The notes under the pieces were generated by a model, which saw only the letters and a list, made by a program, of their open reading frames with translations, was not told where the DNA came from and did not search any database. The position numbers were made by a program, and so were the translations under genes. Of a stretch of 10,619 nt of DNA, positions 1-6,699 are shown piece after piece. The stretch covers positions 1-10,619 of the forward strand of contig CAYUCO010000081.1 in NCBI GenBank assembly GCA_964443385.1, written 5' to 3'. Positions within the stretch are counted from its first letter, which is position 1. Each line of letters begins with the position of its first letter. This DNA is from VFHP01 sp964443385. GTDB lineage: Bacteria > Chloroflexota > Dehalococcoidia > Lucifugimonadales > UBA2985.

Positions 1-128
1 TAGAAGTTTCCGTCAGAGTCCAAAGGAACTTGACCTGCTATGAATAGCCACGGACCGACTTTTACAGTTTGATGTAAGCCTGCCATAGTAATCATTGATG
101 TTGGGTTTTTTCGTTGGATTTGCGCCAT
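1..128 (-). CDS. RidA/YjgF-family protein, N-terminal fragment
   Basis: The gene runs off the left edge of the window; 42 N-terminal residues are visible. They read MAQIQRKNP, then a MAGLHQTVKVG stretch, then LFIAGQVPLDSDGNF. The last part matches the conserved opening of RidA (YjgF/YER057c/UK114) proteins, in which a strand is followed by an [FI]-x-[SA]-G-Q motif and an acidic turn. Family members hydrolyse reactive enamine/imine intermediates released by PLP enzymes, although many paralogues have other or unknown roles. The active-site arginine and glutamate of the family lie further on and cannot be checked. The ATG start is supported by a strong ribosome binding site, AGGAGGGA on the minus strand (133-140), 4 bases from the ATG. 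A TACAAT sequence at 161-166 (minus) could be its -10 box, but no -35 partner is convincing. The gene is divergent from typA. Confidence 0.72.
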   Translation of the reverse strand, partial: MAQIQRKNPTSMITMAGLHQTVKVGPWLFIAGQVPLDSDGNF

Positions 129-340
129 AATGTCCCTCCTGATATGCTGAATTAAGCCGAATTGTATCACAGTTTGTAATCTACTATAGGTAGAGCAAAT
201 TACTTGTTTTTTTATCTATCGCACGATCACAGATAAATTTTACTATACTCAAGATATCGGTCACTGGAAACAGATTTGTGCTAGATATGGGCTTGTCGCT
301 TGTCTACATGGGGATGAGGTTTTAGAATTAGCTATATAGT

Positions 341-2164
341 ATGGCAATCAAAATACATAAAAATTTAAGAAATGTAGCAATAGTTGCACATGTGGACCAC
401 GGAAAAACAACTTTAGTGGATGCTATGTTGAGGCATAATCAACTTTTACGTGATGATCAGCGTATTGGTGATTTGATTATGGATTCAGATCCTCAGGAAA
501 AAGAACGTGGCATCACTATCTTGGCAAAGAATACAGCTATCCAGTACAACGGAGTTAAGTTAAATATTATCGACACTCCAGGCCATGTTGACTTTAGCGG
601 AGAAGTTGAACGCGTTGTTAATATGGCTGATGGTTGTCTTCTTTTGGTTGACGCGATTGACGGCCCTATGTCTCAGACGCGCTATGTTTTAAATATAGCA
701 ATGCAAAAAGGATTGCGGCCGATTTTTGTAATCAACAAAATTGATCGTGAAACGGAACGTGTTGGTGACATTGTCAATGAAATCCAAGACTTGCTTTTGG
801 AAACTGCTGTGACAGCTGATCAGCTAGACTGCCCAGTGCTTTATGCTTCTGCTAGGGATGGCTATGCTATCAGAGACCTTGCTGATCCTCGGAATGACAT
901 GGGACCTTTATTTGATGCAATTCTGGAATACATTCCTGGACCTTCTGGTGATTCTGAAGGGGATTTACAATTACTAGTCGCTTCATTGGATTATGACAAT
1001 CATCTTGGGCAAATTGCTGTTGGAAGGATTTTTAGAGGATCGGTAGAGAAAGGAATGCCAGTTGCTGTTATCGGTCGGGAAGGTCAGGATTTAGACAGCA
1101 AAATAGAATACCTTTTTACTTTTAAGGATCTCAATAGAACTCCAGTAAACCAAGCTAGGACAGGGGATATTATTGCGGTTGCAGGGATGGCTGAGGTGAC
1201 TATCGGGGATACTATTGCGTCATTAGATAATCCTGAGCCGATTGAAAGGATTAGCATTGCAGATCCTGTTGTAACCATGCGTTTTGGTGTGAACACTTCC
1301 CCTTTTGCTGGACGGGATGGGCAATATGCAACCTCTCGGGTTCTATGGGAGAGACTTCAAAGAGAGATTCGCACAAACGTGAGCTTACAGATTTCTAGAA
1401 CTGAGAGTTCCGACGAATTCTTGGTTGCAGGTCGTGGTGAACTTCACCTATCAGTTTTGATCGAGAACCTGAGAAGAGATGGTTTGGAATTTCAAGTTTC
1501 TCGCCCAGAAGCCATAATTCGTTCGATAGAAGGAAAGAAATGTGAACCGTATGAACTTGTCACGATTGATACGAAGCAGGAATTTGTAGGAGCACTTACC
1601 GAAGAATTAGCGCAAAGACTTGGGGTTCTTACGGAAATTAAAAATGATAATGAGACTGGAGTAAGGATTTGTTACAAGATACCCACTCGTGGTCTCATAG
1701 GATTTCGAGGGACCTTCCTTAGGCTTGTGCGTGGTGAAGGGGTGATGACTAACGAATTCTTGGAATTTCAACCCATGGGGGGACCAATGAAATCTTTTCG
1801 TACTGGATCTATGGTGGCATCTGAAAACGGCGTGGCTATAAGTTACGGCATTCGGAATGCGCAACAACATGGGCAGACTCTTCTGCCTCCGCAAACACCA
1901 ATTTACGGAGGTATGATCGTGGGAATACATTCTCGTAATGATGATCTGAACGTCAATATTTGCAAAGAAAGAAAGATGACCAATATGCGTTCTTCCACGT
2001 CTGAAATTGTTGAACGTCTCGAACCTCCATTGAAACTGGAACTCGAAGAGGCAGTATCATTTATTGCCTCAGACGAACTCATAGAGGTGACCCCAAAAAA
2101 TATCAGACTGCGCAAACAGATTTTGAATGCTCAAGAGCGCTATCGAAGTACTCGTAGCCGTTGA
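341..2164 (+). CDS. typA: Translational GTPase TypA/BipA
   Basis: TypA (BipA) is a ribosome-associated GTPase related to EF-G. It binds the 70S ribosome and supports ribosome assembly and growth under stress. All G motifs are visible: G1 AHVDHGKTT at residues 16-24, G2 RGIT at 56-59, G3 DTPGH at 78-82, G4 NKID at 132-135 and G5 SA near 170. The rest matches the TypA-specific domains, including GRGELHLSVLIENLRR, a GLIGFRGTF segment and the C-terminal domain with NDLNVN and KKMTN-like motifs. At 607 residues it has the normal family length. The start is the only reasonable ATG, since an in-frame TAG lies at 323-325. The best Shine-Dalgarno-like run (GGGATGAGG, 311-319) is about 20 bases away, which is unusually far, and it lies inside a 12-codon reading frame (287-325, in frame with typA). 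No convincing promoter was found in 129-340, which does hold an imperfect inverted repeat (GTAAT-CTAC/GTAG-ATTAC, 176-203). Confidence 0.97.
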   Translation: MAIKIHKNLRNVAIVAHVDHGKTTLVDAMLRHNQLLRDDQRIGDLIMDSDPQEKERGITILAKNTAIQYNGVKLNIIDTPGHVDFSGEVERVVNMADGCLLLVDAIDGPMSQTRYVLNIAMQKGLRPIFVINKIDRETERVGDIVNEIQDLLLETAVTADQLDCPVLYASARDGYAIRDLADPRNDMGPLFDAILEYIPGPSGDSEGDLQLLVASLDYDNHLGQIAVGRIFRGSVEKGMPVAVIGREGQDLDSKIEYLFTFKDLNRTPVNQARTGDIIAVAGMAEVTIGDTIASLDNPEPIERISIADPVVTMRFGVNTSPFAGRDGQYATSRVLWERLQREIRTNVSLQISRTESSDEFLVAGRGELHLSVLIENLRRDGLEFQVSRPEAIIRSIEGKKCEPYELVTIDTKQEFVGALTEELAQRLGVLTEIKNDNETGVRICYKIPTRGLIGFRGTFLRLVRGEGVMTNEFLEFQPMGGPMKSFRTGSMVASENGVAISYGIRNAQQHGQTLLPPQTPIYGGMIVGIHSRNDDLNVNICKERKMTNMRSSTSEIVERLEPPLKLELEEAVSFIASDELIEVTPKNIRLRKQILNAQERYRSTRSR

Positions 2165-2190
2165 GTCTCAAATTGGGCTAAATAATGAAA

Positions 2191-2349
2191 CTAAGGCCCG
2201 TGACATTTTTTGTACTTGAAACCGCTTCCGCAAGGGCATTTTGTATTCTTGCCAATTTTCTTTGGAGAGCTCATCTTAAGAAGACGTTTTTCTGAGCACA
2301 AGTGGCATGTGCAAGCTTTTGGATGTTCATTTATCCAATTAGTTCTCAT
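2191..2349 (-). CDS. Small SEC-C motif zinc-binding protein (52 aa)
   Basis: This short minus-strand gene encodes 52 residues. The C-terminus carries KCPCGSGFKYKKCHG (residues 37-51), a textbook SEC-C motif: C38, C40 and C49-H50 match the CxCx8C[HC] zinc site found at the C-terminus of SecA, in YchJ-type proteins and in many stand-alone small proteins. A second cysteine cluster, CTCHLC (C13, C15, C18), precedes it and could hold another metal or extend the site. A ribosome binding site GAGGA (2356-2360, minus) lies 6 bases before the ATG. An internal ATG at codon 26 would leave only the SEC-C motif, but no ribosome binding site favours it. The gene is convergent with typA (26 bases between stops) and divergent from the next gene. 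The SEC-C fold is near certain; the biological role is unknown. Such motifs often bind zinc and mediate contacts with proteins or ribosomes. Confidence 0.85.
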   Translation of the reverse strand: MRTNWINEHPKACTCHLCSEKRLLKMSSPKKIGKNTKCPCGSGFKYKKCHGP

Positions 2350-2481
2350 TAACAATCCTCGTTGGATAGATACTGCTATTTAAATCTAGAAAGTAGAAGC
2401 AGTGTTTCTGAATTTAGACTACAGGACATAATAGAATATACACTAAGTAAAGAAAAGTACGATCATCAGGTTCACAAAATA

Positions 2482-2488
2482 GAGGAGG
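2482..2488 (+). promoter_or_regulatory. Ribosome binding site fixing the start of the CMD-family gene
   Basis: GAGGAGG sits 5 bases before the ATG at 2494. The reading frame is open upstream to an ATG at 2362, but no Shine-Dalgarno sequence precedes that ATG and the extra 44 residues show no family similarity. This site therefore decides the start. Confidence 0.8.
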
Positions 2489-2493
2489 ACTTT

Positions 2494-2877
2494 ATGAAAA
2501 GCGAGCAAGAGTTTATTAATGATGTATATAAGAATAGAGGGTATGTTGTGGGCTATCATACGGTAATGGCCCGCGAAGACTACGACTGGTTAAAGTCATA
2601 TGATGCTTTCGCAAAACGGACGTACACGGAAGAAGAACACCTTGATCGGAAGACTAAGGAATTACTCCAGATTGTTACCCTGACAGCGCTGGGAGCTGAA
2701 GTCGATCATATTGCCAAACATGTCAATGTTGCTCTCAAAGAAGGAGCTACTAAAGATGAGATTCTCGCAGCACTGAAAGTAGTTTTTCTCCCATTGGGCG
2801 GTGTCGCTTTCGAGAGGGGTGTTAAAGCATGGGGTTCTGTAGTGGATGCAGAATCAGTGCATCCGGAAAATGTCTAG
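2494..2877 (+). CDS. Carboxymuconolactone decarboxylase (CMD/AhpD-like) family protein
   Basis: The 127-residue product has the CMD fold pattern. An N-terminal helical part (YDAFAKRTYTEEEHLDRKTKELLQI, residues 36-60) leads into the conserved helix LTALGAEVDHIAKHVNVALKEGAT (63-86), followed by KDEILAALKVVFLPLGGVAFERGVKAW (87-113). The family includes gamma-carboxymuconolactone decarboxylase and the peroxidase-associated disulfide reductase AhpD. AhpD enzymes need a CxxC in the middle helix; here that place reads EVDH (69-72) and the protein has no cysteine at all, so thiol peroxidase activity is unlikely. H76 stands where the family's conserved histidine is usually found. A decarboxylase-like or other lactone/acid chemistry remains possible, and the true substrate cannot be inferred. 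The gene stands alone, divergent from the SEC-C gene and convergent with msrB (56 bases between stops). The family call is firm and the function is open. Confidence 0.85.
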   Translation: MKSEQEFINDVYKNRGYVVGYHTVMAREDYDWLKSYDAFAKRTYTEEEHLDRKTKELLQIVTLTALGAEVDHIAKHVNVALKEGATKDEILAALKVVFLPLGGVAFERGVKAWGSVVDAESVHPENV

Positions 2878-2933
2878 AAGACCAGATCTATGGGGAAGCG
2901 TGGACATGCTAATTGTGCTTGCCTTGAATGACA

Positions 2934-3311
2934 TCAAGACTTCTTAAAATTAAGTGAAGCAGAATTTATGCAGTAACGGGTTCCAGTAGGTTGGGGTCCG
3001 TCAGGGAAAACGTGTCCCAGATGTGCATTGCATGAGGAGCATAGGACCTCTGTTCGAATCGTTCCGAAAGAAGTATCCATTTCCTCACGGATGTCGGATC
3101 CTGCGATTGGATTCCAAAAACTAGGCCATCCGCATCCTGAGTCGTATTTTGTTTCGGATGAAAATAGTGGTTTATCACAACAAATACAGAGATAGTCTCC
3201 TGATTCTTTACAGTCTACGTATTCACCTGTGAAGGGTTTTTCTGTTGCCTTGTTTTGGGTGACATCATATTGTTCAGGAGTCAGTCTTTTTCGTAGATCT
3301 TCATTATCCAT
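2934..3311 (-). CDS. msrB: Peptide-methionine (R)-S-oxide reductase MsrB
   Basis: MsrB reduces the R epimer of methionine sulfoxide in proteins, using thioredoxin as reductant, and so repairs oxidative damage in the cytoplasm. The 125-residue product is a complete single-domain MsrB. It has two zinc-binding CxxC pairs (C42/C45 and C91/C94), the GCGWPSF motif at 59-65 with the likely resolving cysteine C60, the HLGHVFPDGP segment at 97-106, and the catalytic C114 within RYCINSASL (112-120). No signal peptide or fused MsrA domain is present. The start is supported by GGAGAG about 5 bases before the ATG. A well-spaced promoter lies just upstream (3342-3370, minus). The gene is divergent from the membrane-protein gene at 3446, with which it shares a 134-base intergenic region. 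Confidence 0.97.
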   Translation of the reverse strand: MDNEDLRKRLTPEQYDVTQNKATEKPFTGEYVDCKESGDYLCICCDKPLFSSETKYDSGCGWPSFWNPIAGSDIREEMDTSFGTIRTEVLCSSCNAHLGHVFPDGPQPTGTRYCINSASLNFKKS

Positions 3312-3341
3312 TTATCACTCTCCGCTTGAAGCTTGTCTTTA

Positions 3342-3370
3342 TTAATAACAACTAAAACCTGTCGCGTCAA
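3342..3370 (-). promoter_or_regulatory. Sigma-70-type promoter for msrB
   Basis: On the minus strand, TTGACG (3365-3370) is followed after exactly 17 bases by TATTAA (3342-3347). Transcription would begin near 3335, giving a short leader that carries the msrB ribosome binding site. The match is 5/6 at -35 and 4/6 at -10. Confidence 0.6.
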
Positions 3371-3390
3371 ATTCGTTGACACAATTGATG

Positions 3391-3396
3391 TATAAT
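3391..3396 (+). promoter_or_regulatory. Candidate -10 box for the membrane-protein gene
   Basis: A perfect TATAAT, preceded directly by TG, lies 50 bases before the start codon at 3446. No good -35 hexamer sits 16-18 bases upstream. A perfect TTGACA at 3376-3381 is only 9 bases away, too close to pair with it. The site is plausible but unproven. Confidence 0.35.
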
Positions 3397-3445
3397 TCTA
3401 CTCAGTACAGAACAGGAAGGTTGAGTTTAATTATGGCTCTAGGGT

Positions 3446-3982
3446 ATGTCTGATTTAGATTTGGCTAGAATAGTAGGAGGATGGGCAACTCTTGTTACAT
3501 GTATCATGGTAGCTTTGGGGTCGCTTTTTGCTCTTTATCAATTACGCATTGCAGCTAAGGCTCGAAGATTGCAGGTTTTAGTTTCCATTTATGATCACTT
3601 AAGACCTCAAGAAATCGTTGAGACCGAGCAGCAACTTATTCATGATCCCTCAGGTGAAATCAAGGCTGAGAGCTTGACGGAAAATGAAATCCGGAAAGTT
3701 AACAATCTCATATACAGTTACCAGCGGTTAGGATATTTTTTGTATCAGGGATTGGTTTCAGAGCATGAATTGATTCCGATGGTAGGCTGGGAATCGATTG
3801 TTCTTTGGTCTAAACTGAAAAATTACATTTACGAGCAACTCCGGGCAGATGTTCCTCATGCACGTGCGCATTTTGAATATCTAGCACTCAGAAGTCGAAA
3901 ATATATGAGTAAGAAGATTGATAAGGGTACTATAGGTATAACAAACTTTGACCCAGAAAAATTCAGAAATTTGGACTCTTAG
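3446..3982 (+). CDS. Single-pass membrane protein of unknown function (DUF4760-like)
   Basis: I do not recognise a specific function. The 178-residue product begins with a short hydrophilic N-terminus, then one clear membrane segment (about residues 13-33, WATLVTCIMVALGSLFALYQL), then a basic stretch (RIAAKARRLQ) that by the positive-inside rule puts the C-terminal domain in the cytoplasm. The soluble part is helical and charged, with a VSIYDHLR segment, an acidic patch (VETEQQL) and RKVNNLIYSYQRLGYFLYQGL near 85-105. This resembles small one-helix proteins filed as DUF4760 or related families, recalled by pattern only. An in-frame TAG at 3440-3442 means the ATG at 3446 is the earliest start. 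It has no well-placed Shine-Dalgarno; AGGAAGG (3414-3420) is 25 bases off. A 6-codon frame at 3433-3453 starts nearer that site and overlaps the gene's start, so coupled re-initiation is possible. Convergent with yajQ. Confidence 0.7.
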   Translation: MSDLDLARIVGGWATLVTCIMVALGSLFALYQLRIAAKARRLQVLVSIYDHLRPQEIVETEQQLIHDPSGEIKAESLTENEIRKVNNLIYSYQRLGYFLYQGLVSEHELIPMVGWESIVLWSKLKNYIYEQLRADVPHARAHFEYLALRSRKYMSKKIDKGTIGITNFDPEKFRNLDS

Positions 3983-4016
3983 ATTGATACCTCAAAAAAG
4001 ACGGGTAAATAATGGG

Positions 4017-4502
4017 CTAGTCACGCATGTTTACGAATTGTAAAGGCTGGTCCAGCTCCAGTTTCTTGGCTAAAGCAATGGCTTGTTGTAAATCGTCCCG
4101 TTTTTTCCCTGAAATTCTGAGTTCATCTCCTTGAATCGATACTTGGACTTTGATTTTACTATTGCGGATTTCCTTTGAGATATCCTTGGCTACCTCATTA
4201 TTAATCCCCTGTTTTATGACAGCTGTTTGTCGCATGGATTCACCTGTAGCTCGTTCCGCAGGTTTTAAATCGAGACATCTATGATCCAGATTTCTTCGGT
4301 TTACATTAACTTTTAGTAATTCAACTAATTGGCGCAACTTTAAGTCATCATCTGCGATTAATGTAATTGTGTCCTTCGTCCTTTCTAAGGAACATTTCGA
4401 TCCCTTAAAATCGAATCGTGTTTTAACTTCTCGTAGAACGTTATTGATCGCATTATCCACTTCCATGAGATCAGTTTTTGAAACAATGTCAAATGAAGGC
4501 AT
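4017..4502 (-). CDS. yajQ: YajQ-family nucleotide-binding protein
   Basis: The 161-residue product is a full-length YajQ (UPF0234) protein. It opens with MPSFDIVSKTDLMEVDNAINN, followed by RFDFKGSKCSLE (about 34-45). It also has the conserved central LKPAERATGESMRQTAVIKQGIN segment and the LRISGKKRDDLQQAIALAKK C-terminal half, with two ferredoxin-like halves expected from known structures. Members bind RNA/nucleotides, and some (in Xanthomonas and Pseudomonas) bind cyclic di-GMP and act with a LysR-type regulator. Whether this one senses c-di-GMP cannot be told from sequence. GGGAG lies about 8 bases before the ATG. The gene lies 25 bases downstream of tRNA-Ser on the same strand, so it may be co-transcribed with the tRNA or read through from the serS operon; no separate promoter stands out in that gap. 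Confidence 0.95.
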   Translation of the reverse strand: MPSFDIVSKTDLMEVDNAINNVLREVKTRFDFKGSKCSLERTKDTITLIADDDLKLRQLVELLKVNVNRRNLDHRCLDLKPAERATGESMRQTAVIKQGINNEVAKDISKEIRNSKIKVQVSIQGDELRISGKKRDDLQQAIALAKKLELDQPLQFVNMRD

Positions 4503-4527
4503 GGTGTCGCTCCCTAAGATTTGAATT

Positions 4528-4617
4528 TGGCGGAGGGAGTGGGATTCGAACCCACGATAGAGTTGCCCCTATAACGGTTTTCAAGACCGTCGCTTTCGTC
4601 CTCTCAGCCATCCCTCC
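4528..4617 (-). tRNA. tRNA-Ser (anticodon TGA), CCA encoded
   Basis: Read on the minus strand, the 90-base gene folds into a class II tRNA. The acceptor stem pairs GGAGGGA (4611-4617) with TCCCTCC (4532-4538). Position 4531 gives the discriminator G, and CCA is encoded at 4528-4530. The T arm is GTGGG-TTCGAAT-CCCAC, and the anticodon stem-loop is GACGGTCTTGAAAACCGT, with anticodon TGA at 4581-4583. A long variable arm (TATAGGGGCAACTCTA) is the serine hallmark. The tRNA reads UCN codons, chiefly UCA. It lies 92 bases downstream of serS on the same strand, so the synthetase and its substrate tRNA are neighbours. Confidence 0.97.
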
Positions 4618-4628
4618 TACTCTTAGGT

Positions 4629-4634
4629 ATTATA
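4629..4634 (-). promoter_or_regulatory. Candidate -10 box for tRNA-Ser
   Basis: A perfect TATAAT on the minus strand lies 11 bases before the mature tRNA 5' end, which would give a leader of about 5 bases. No recognisable -35 hexamer is present at the usual spacing; that position falls next to the hairpin at 4656-4683. If active, it lets the tRNA be made independently of serS. Confidence 0.4.
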
Positions 4635-4655
4635 CTAGCTTTGAATACAACATAG

Positions 4656-4683
4656 GTGACTTGTTTAAAAGGAAATAAGTCAC
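4656..4683. other. Hairpin between serS and tRNA-Ser
   Basis: GTGACTT (4656-4662) pairs perfectly with AAGTCAC (4677-4683). On the plus-strand RNA the stem extends to 11 pairs (one G-U) with a 6-base loop; on the minus-strand RNA, the direction of serS, one pair becomes an A-C mismatch. It lies 27 bases past the serS stop codon and 39 bases before the tRNA. No U-tract follows on the minus strand, so it is not a classic intrinsic terminator. It could mark the serS mRNA 3' end, a processing site or a DNA-binding site. Confidence 0.5.
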
Positions 4684-4709
4684 AGTCGGGGAACAGGGGT
4701 TTGTTTTTT

Positions 4710-5996
4710 CTAATCGATACGGTCAAATCCAGTATAAGGCTGGAGTACTTCGGGTATCCTAATAGATCCATCCGGTTGTTGGTAATTTTCCATGATTGCG
4801 ATGAGTACTCTAGGTATTGCTAGGGCAGATCCGTTTAGCGTGTGCAAGAATTCAGGTTTGGAATTAGCAGTCCTTTTGAATCGAATATTGGATCTTCTTG
4901 ACTGAAAATCTGTGCAGTTAGAACAGGTACTTACTTCCAGCCATTCTTGATCACCCGCGGCCCATATTTCTAGATCATATCCTCTGGAAGCTGGAAAAGA
5001 GAGTTCACCAGTACATAGTTCGACTACTCTGTATGGAAGCTCCAGTGACAGACAAATAGACTCAGCATTGCAAAGTAATCCTTGTAGCTCATCCTCTGAT
5101 GTCTCAGGAACTACAAATTTGTATAATTCTACTTTATCGAATTGATGGACTCGTTTAATTCCTCTGGTATCTTTTCCTGCGGCTGCTTTTTCTCTTCGGA
5201 AACAAGGAGTGTGAGCGACATACAATAAAGGAAGATCATTTTCTGATAAAACATCATCACGGTGGAGATTAGTCAAAGGAACTTCAGCGGTGGGAATCAG
5301 CCATAAATCGTCCTCAGTATCATGGTAGATGTTATCTCCGAATTTTGGCAAATTACCACTTCCTAATAACGATGTGGCTTTTACCAGATAAGGTGGAATT
5401 ATTTCTGTGTATTTATTGACTGTAGTATGGATGTCCAGCATCCACGTTATAAGCGCTCGTTGTAGTGCCGCACCTTTACCTTTGAGGACAAAAAATTTCG
5501 ACCCAGAGATCTTAGCACCTTGCTCGAAGTCTATAATGTCCAGTTTATCGGCTATTTCCCAATGATGTTTTGGAGAAAAACTAAAAGCGGGAGGAGTACC
5601 GTGCGTTTTAATAACCACATTTTCGGATTCATCTGAACCGGTCGGAGAGTGGATGCTGGGAAAGTTCGGTAAACTGATCCTGATATCCAGAATTGATTGC
5701 TCGAAAGTAGATAGTTGCTTTTCCAGTTCAGTTATTCGTGATCCTAATGTCCGCATACTTGTTACGAGTTTCTTGGTCTCTGTGTCTTTGAACTGACCCT
5801 GATTCTTAGCCATGCCAATGTCTTTACTTACTTGGTTACGAGTAGCTTTTAAGGTGTCCAGCTCAGAAATAGTTTTTTTGCGATCAGTGTCCAATTTTAA
5901 TATAGCTGAGATAGCTCCAGCATAATCGTCCCCTCTGCGTTCAAGGGATTGGACTGATTGCTCAGGATCAATTCGAAGTTCATTAATGTCTATCAC
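4710..5996 (-). CDS. serS: Serine--tRNA ligase (SerRS)
   Basis: SerRS charges tRNA-Ser with serine using ATP, and also charges tRNA-Sec where that exists. The 428-residue product has the usual bacterial length and layout. An N-terminal antiparallel coiled-coil arm (about 30-105) contacts the long variable arm of tRNA-Ser, followed by the class II catalytic core. Visible core elements are TAEVPLTN (236-243), motif 2 with PCFRREK (264-270), the AGKDTRGIKRVHQFDKVEL run (273-291), EVSTCSNCTDFQSRR (354-368), and motif 3 GSALAIPRVLIAIMEN (389-404). Motif 3 has AIPR where GLAVGR-type sequences are common, but the class-defining arginine is kept. The start codon is GTG with GGTAGAG 6 bases upstream. 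The gene follows the HAD phosphatase after 19 bases, probably in one operon with lysS, and its cognate tRNA-Ser lies just downstream. Confidence 0.97.
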   Translation of the reverse strand: MIDINELRIDPEQSVQSLERRGDDYAGAISAILKLDTDRKKTISELDTLKATRNQVSKDIGMAKNQGQFKDTETKKLVTSMRTLGSRITELEKQLSTFEQSILDIRISLPNFPSIHSPTGSDESENVVIKTHGTPPAFSFSPKHHWEIADKLDIIDFEQGAKISGSKFFVLKGKGAALQRALITWMLDIHTTVNKYTEIIPPYLVKATSLLGSGNLPKFGDNIYHDTEDDLWLIPTAEVPLTNLHRDDVLSENDLPLLYVAHTPCFRREKAAAGKDTRGIKRVHQFDKVELYKFVVPETSEDELQGLLCNAESICLSLELPYRVVELCTGELSFPASRGYDLEIWAAGDQEWLEVSTCSNCTDFQSRRSNIRFKRTANSKPEFLHTLNGSALAIPRVLIAIMENYQQPDGSIRIPEVLQPYTGFDRID

Positions 5997-6015
5997 GATT
6001 AGCTCTACCTTTAAC

Positions 6016-6696
6016 TTACTGAAGAATCTCCCAGTTCCTTTGGTTAGCTATCTTACTTAGTTTTCGCCCAGGTTGCACAACTACCGGATGTCCCACCAAC
6101 TCTAGTATAGCAACATCTTGGAGGTCATTACCGTACGCGTAGCTTTGGGACAAGTCGATGGGTTCGTTAAGTTGGTGCTTAAGATATCTTTGTAATAATA
6201 TTGCCTTCTGCTGCCCAAAACACGCCCGCCCAAGTATTTTCCCAGTGTAGCGAGATTCTTTTACTTCTAGGTCAGTCCCGACGGTATGAGGAACTTCTAG
6301 TCGTTTGCCAACTTGACGCAAAAGTTCGTTAAACCCGCTTGAAACTATGATTATTTCATGTTGCTTTGCTATGTGGAAATTTAGTTTTTCAAGGACTTGA
6401 GGCTTTGTCTTTGCCATGATTTCTCTGCTGGTTATCCAGTAAAAAACTTCTATCGCCTTTGGCTTTGTAATTCCTTTTAGCAGGGCGGCAGTGCCGGTGA
6501 TCCACAGTGAATAAAATGAATTCCTAGGCAGAATCAATAATTTAGAAAGTAACCAGAGTCCAGCATGGGTTACAAAAAATAAATATGACCGCCATCTATT
6601 GACCTTAAAGGTTCTGCAGTAATTTGCCAGTCCTTTCCAGACATGTCCGTCCGTAAGGGTTCCGTCCAAATCAAATATGGCTGCAATTTTGGGCAT
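6016..6696 (-). CDS. HAD-IB family phosphatase (SerB-like)
   Basis: The 226-residue product is a haloacid dehalogenase-superfamily hydrolase of subfamily IB, the group containing phosphoserine phosphatase. Motif I is FDLDGTLTDG (8-17), with D9 as expected nucleophile and D11 as general acid/base. Motif II is VSSG (118-121). A lysine for motif III occurs in GQQK (K164), and motif IV is YGNDLQD (188-194). The cap region between motifs I and II is rich in aromatic and aliphatic residues (YLFFVTHAGLWLLSKLLIL, about 38-56), as in HAD-IB proteins often annotated as membrane-associated or lipid-linked phosphatases. The substrate is not determined: phosphoserine is one option, suggested by the neighbouring serS, and phosphorylated lipids or other phosphoesters are others. 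The ATG lies 3 bases after the lysS stop codon with only a weak Shine-Dalgarno inside lysS, so translation is probably coupled. Confidence 0.88.
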   Translation of the reverse strand: MPKIAAIFDLDGTLTDGHVWKGLANYCRTFKVNRWRSYLFFVTHAGLWLLSKLLILPRNSFYSLWITGTAALLKGITKPKAIEVFYWITSREIMAKTKPQVLEKLNFHIAKQHEIIIVSSGFNELLRQVGKRLEVPHTVGTDLEVKESRYTGKILGRACFGQQKAILLQRYLKHQLNEPIDLSQSYAYGNDLQDVAILELVGHPVVVQPGRKLSKIANQRNWEILQ

Positions 6697-6699
6697 GGC

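Noticed and set aside
1607..1930. Minus-strand 107-codon frame inside typA
   Set aside because: It lies fully within the conserved C-terminal half of typA, and its composition shows it to be an antisense shadow.
2362..2493. 44-codon upstream extension of the CMD-family gene
   Set aside because: It has no ribosome binding site and no family similarity. The strong GAGGAGG site at 2482-2488 sets the start at 2494.
3376..3396. TTGACA and TATAAT as one promoter for the membrane-protein gene
   Set aside because: The hexamers are only 9 bases apart, far below the 16-18 needed; only the TATAAT is kept as a weak candidate.
4478..4678. Plus-strand 66-codon frame containing GGGSGIRTHDR
   Set aside because: It runs antisense through tRNA-Ser. 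The SGIRTHDR string is a well-known artefact of translating a tRNA gene backwards, so this is not a protein.
4656..4683. Hairpin after serS as a classic Rho-independent terminator
   Set aside because: No run of U follows on the minus-strand transcript, and one stem pair is a mismatch on that strand, so it is listed only as a hairpin of unknown role.
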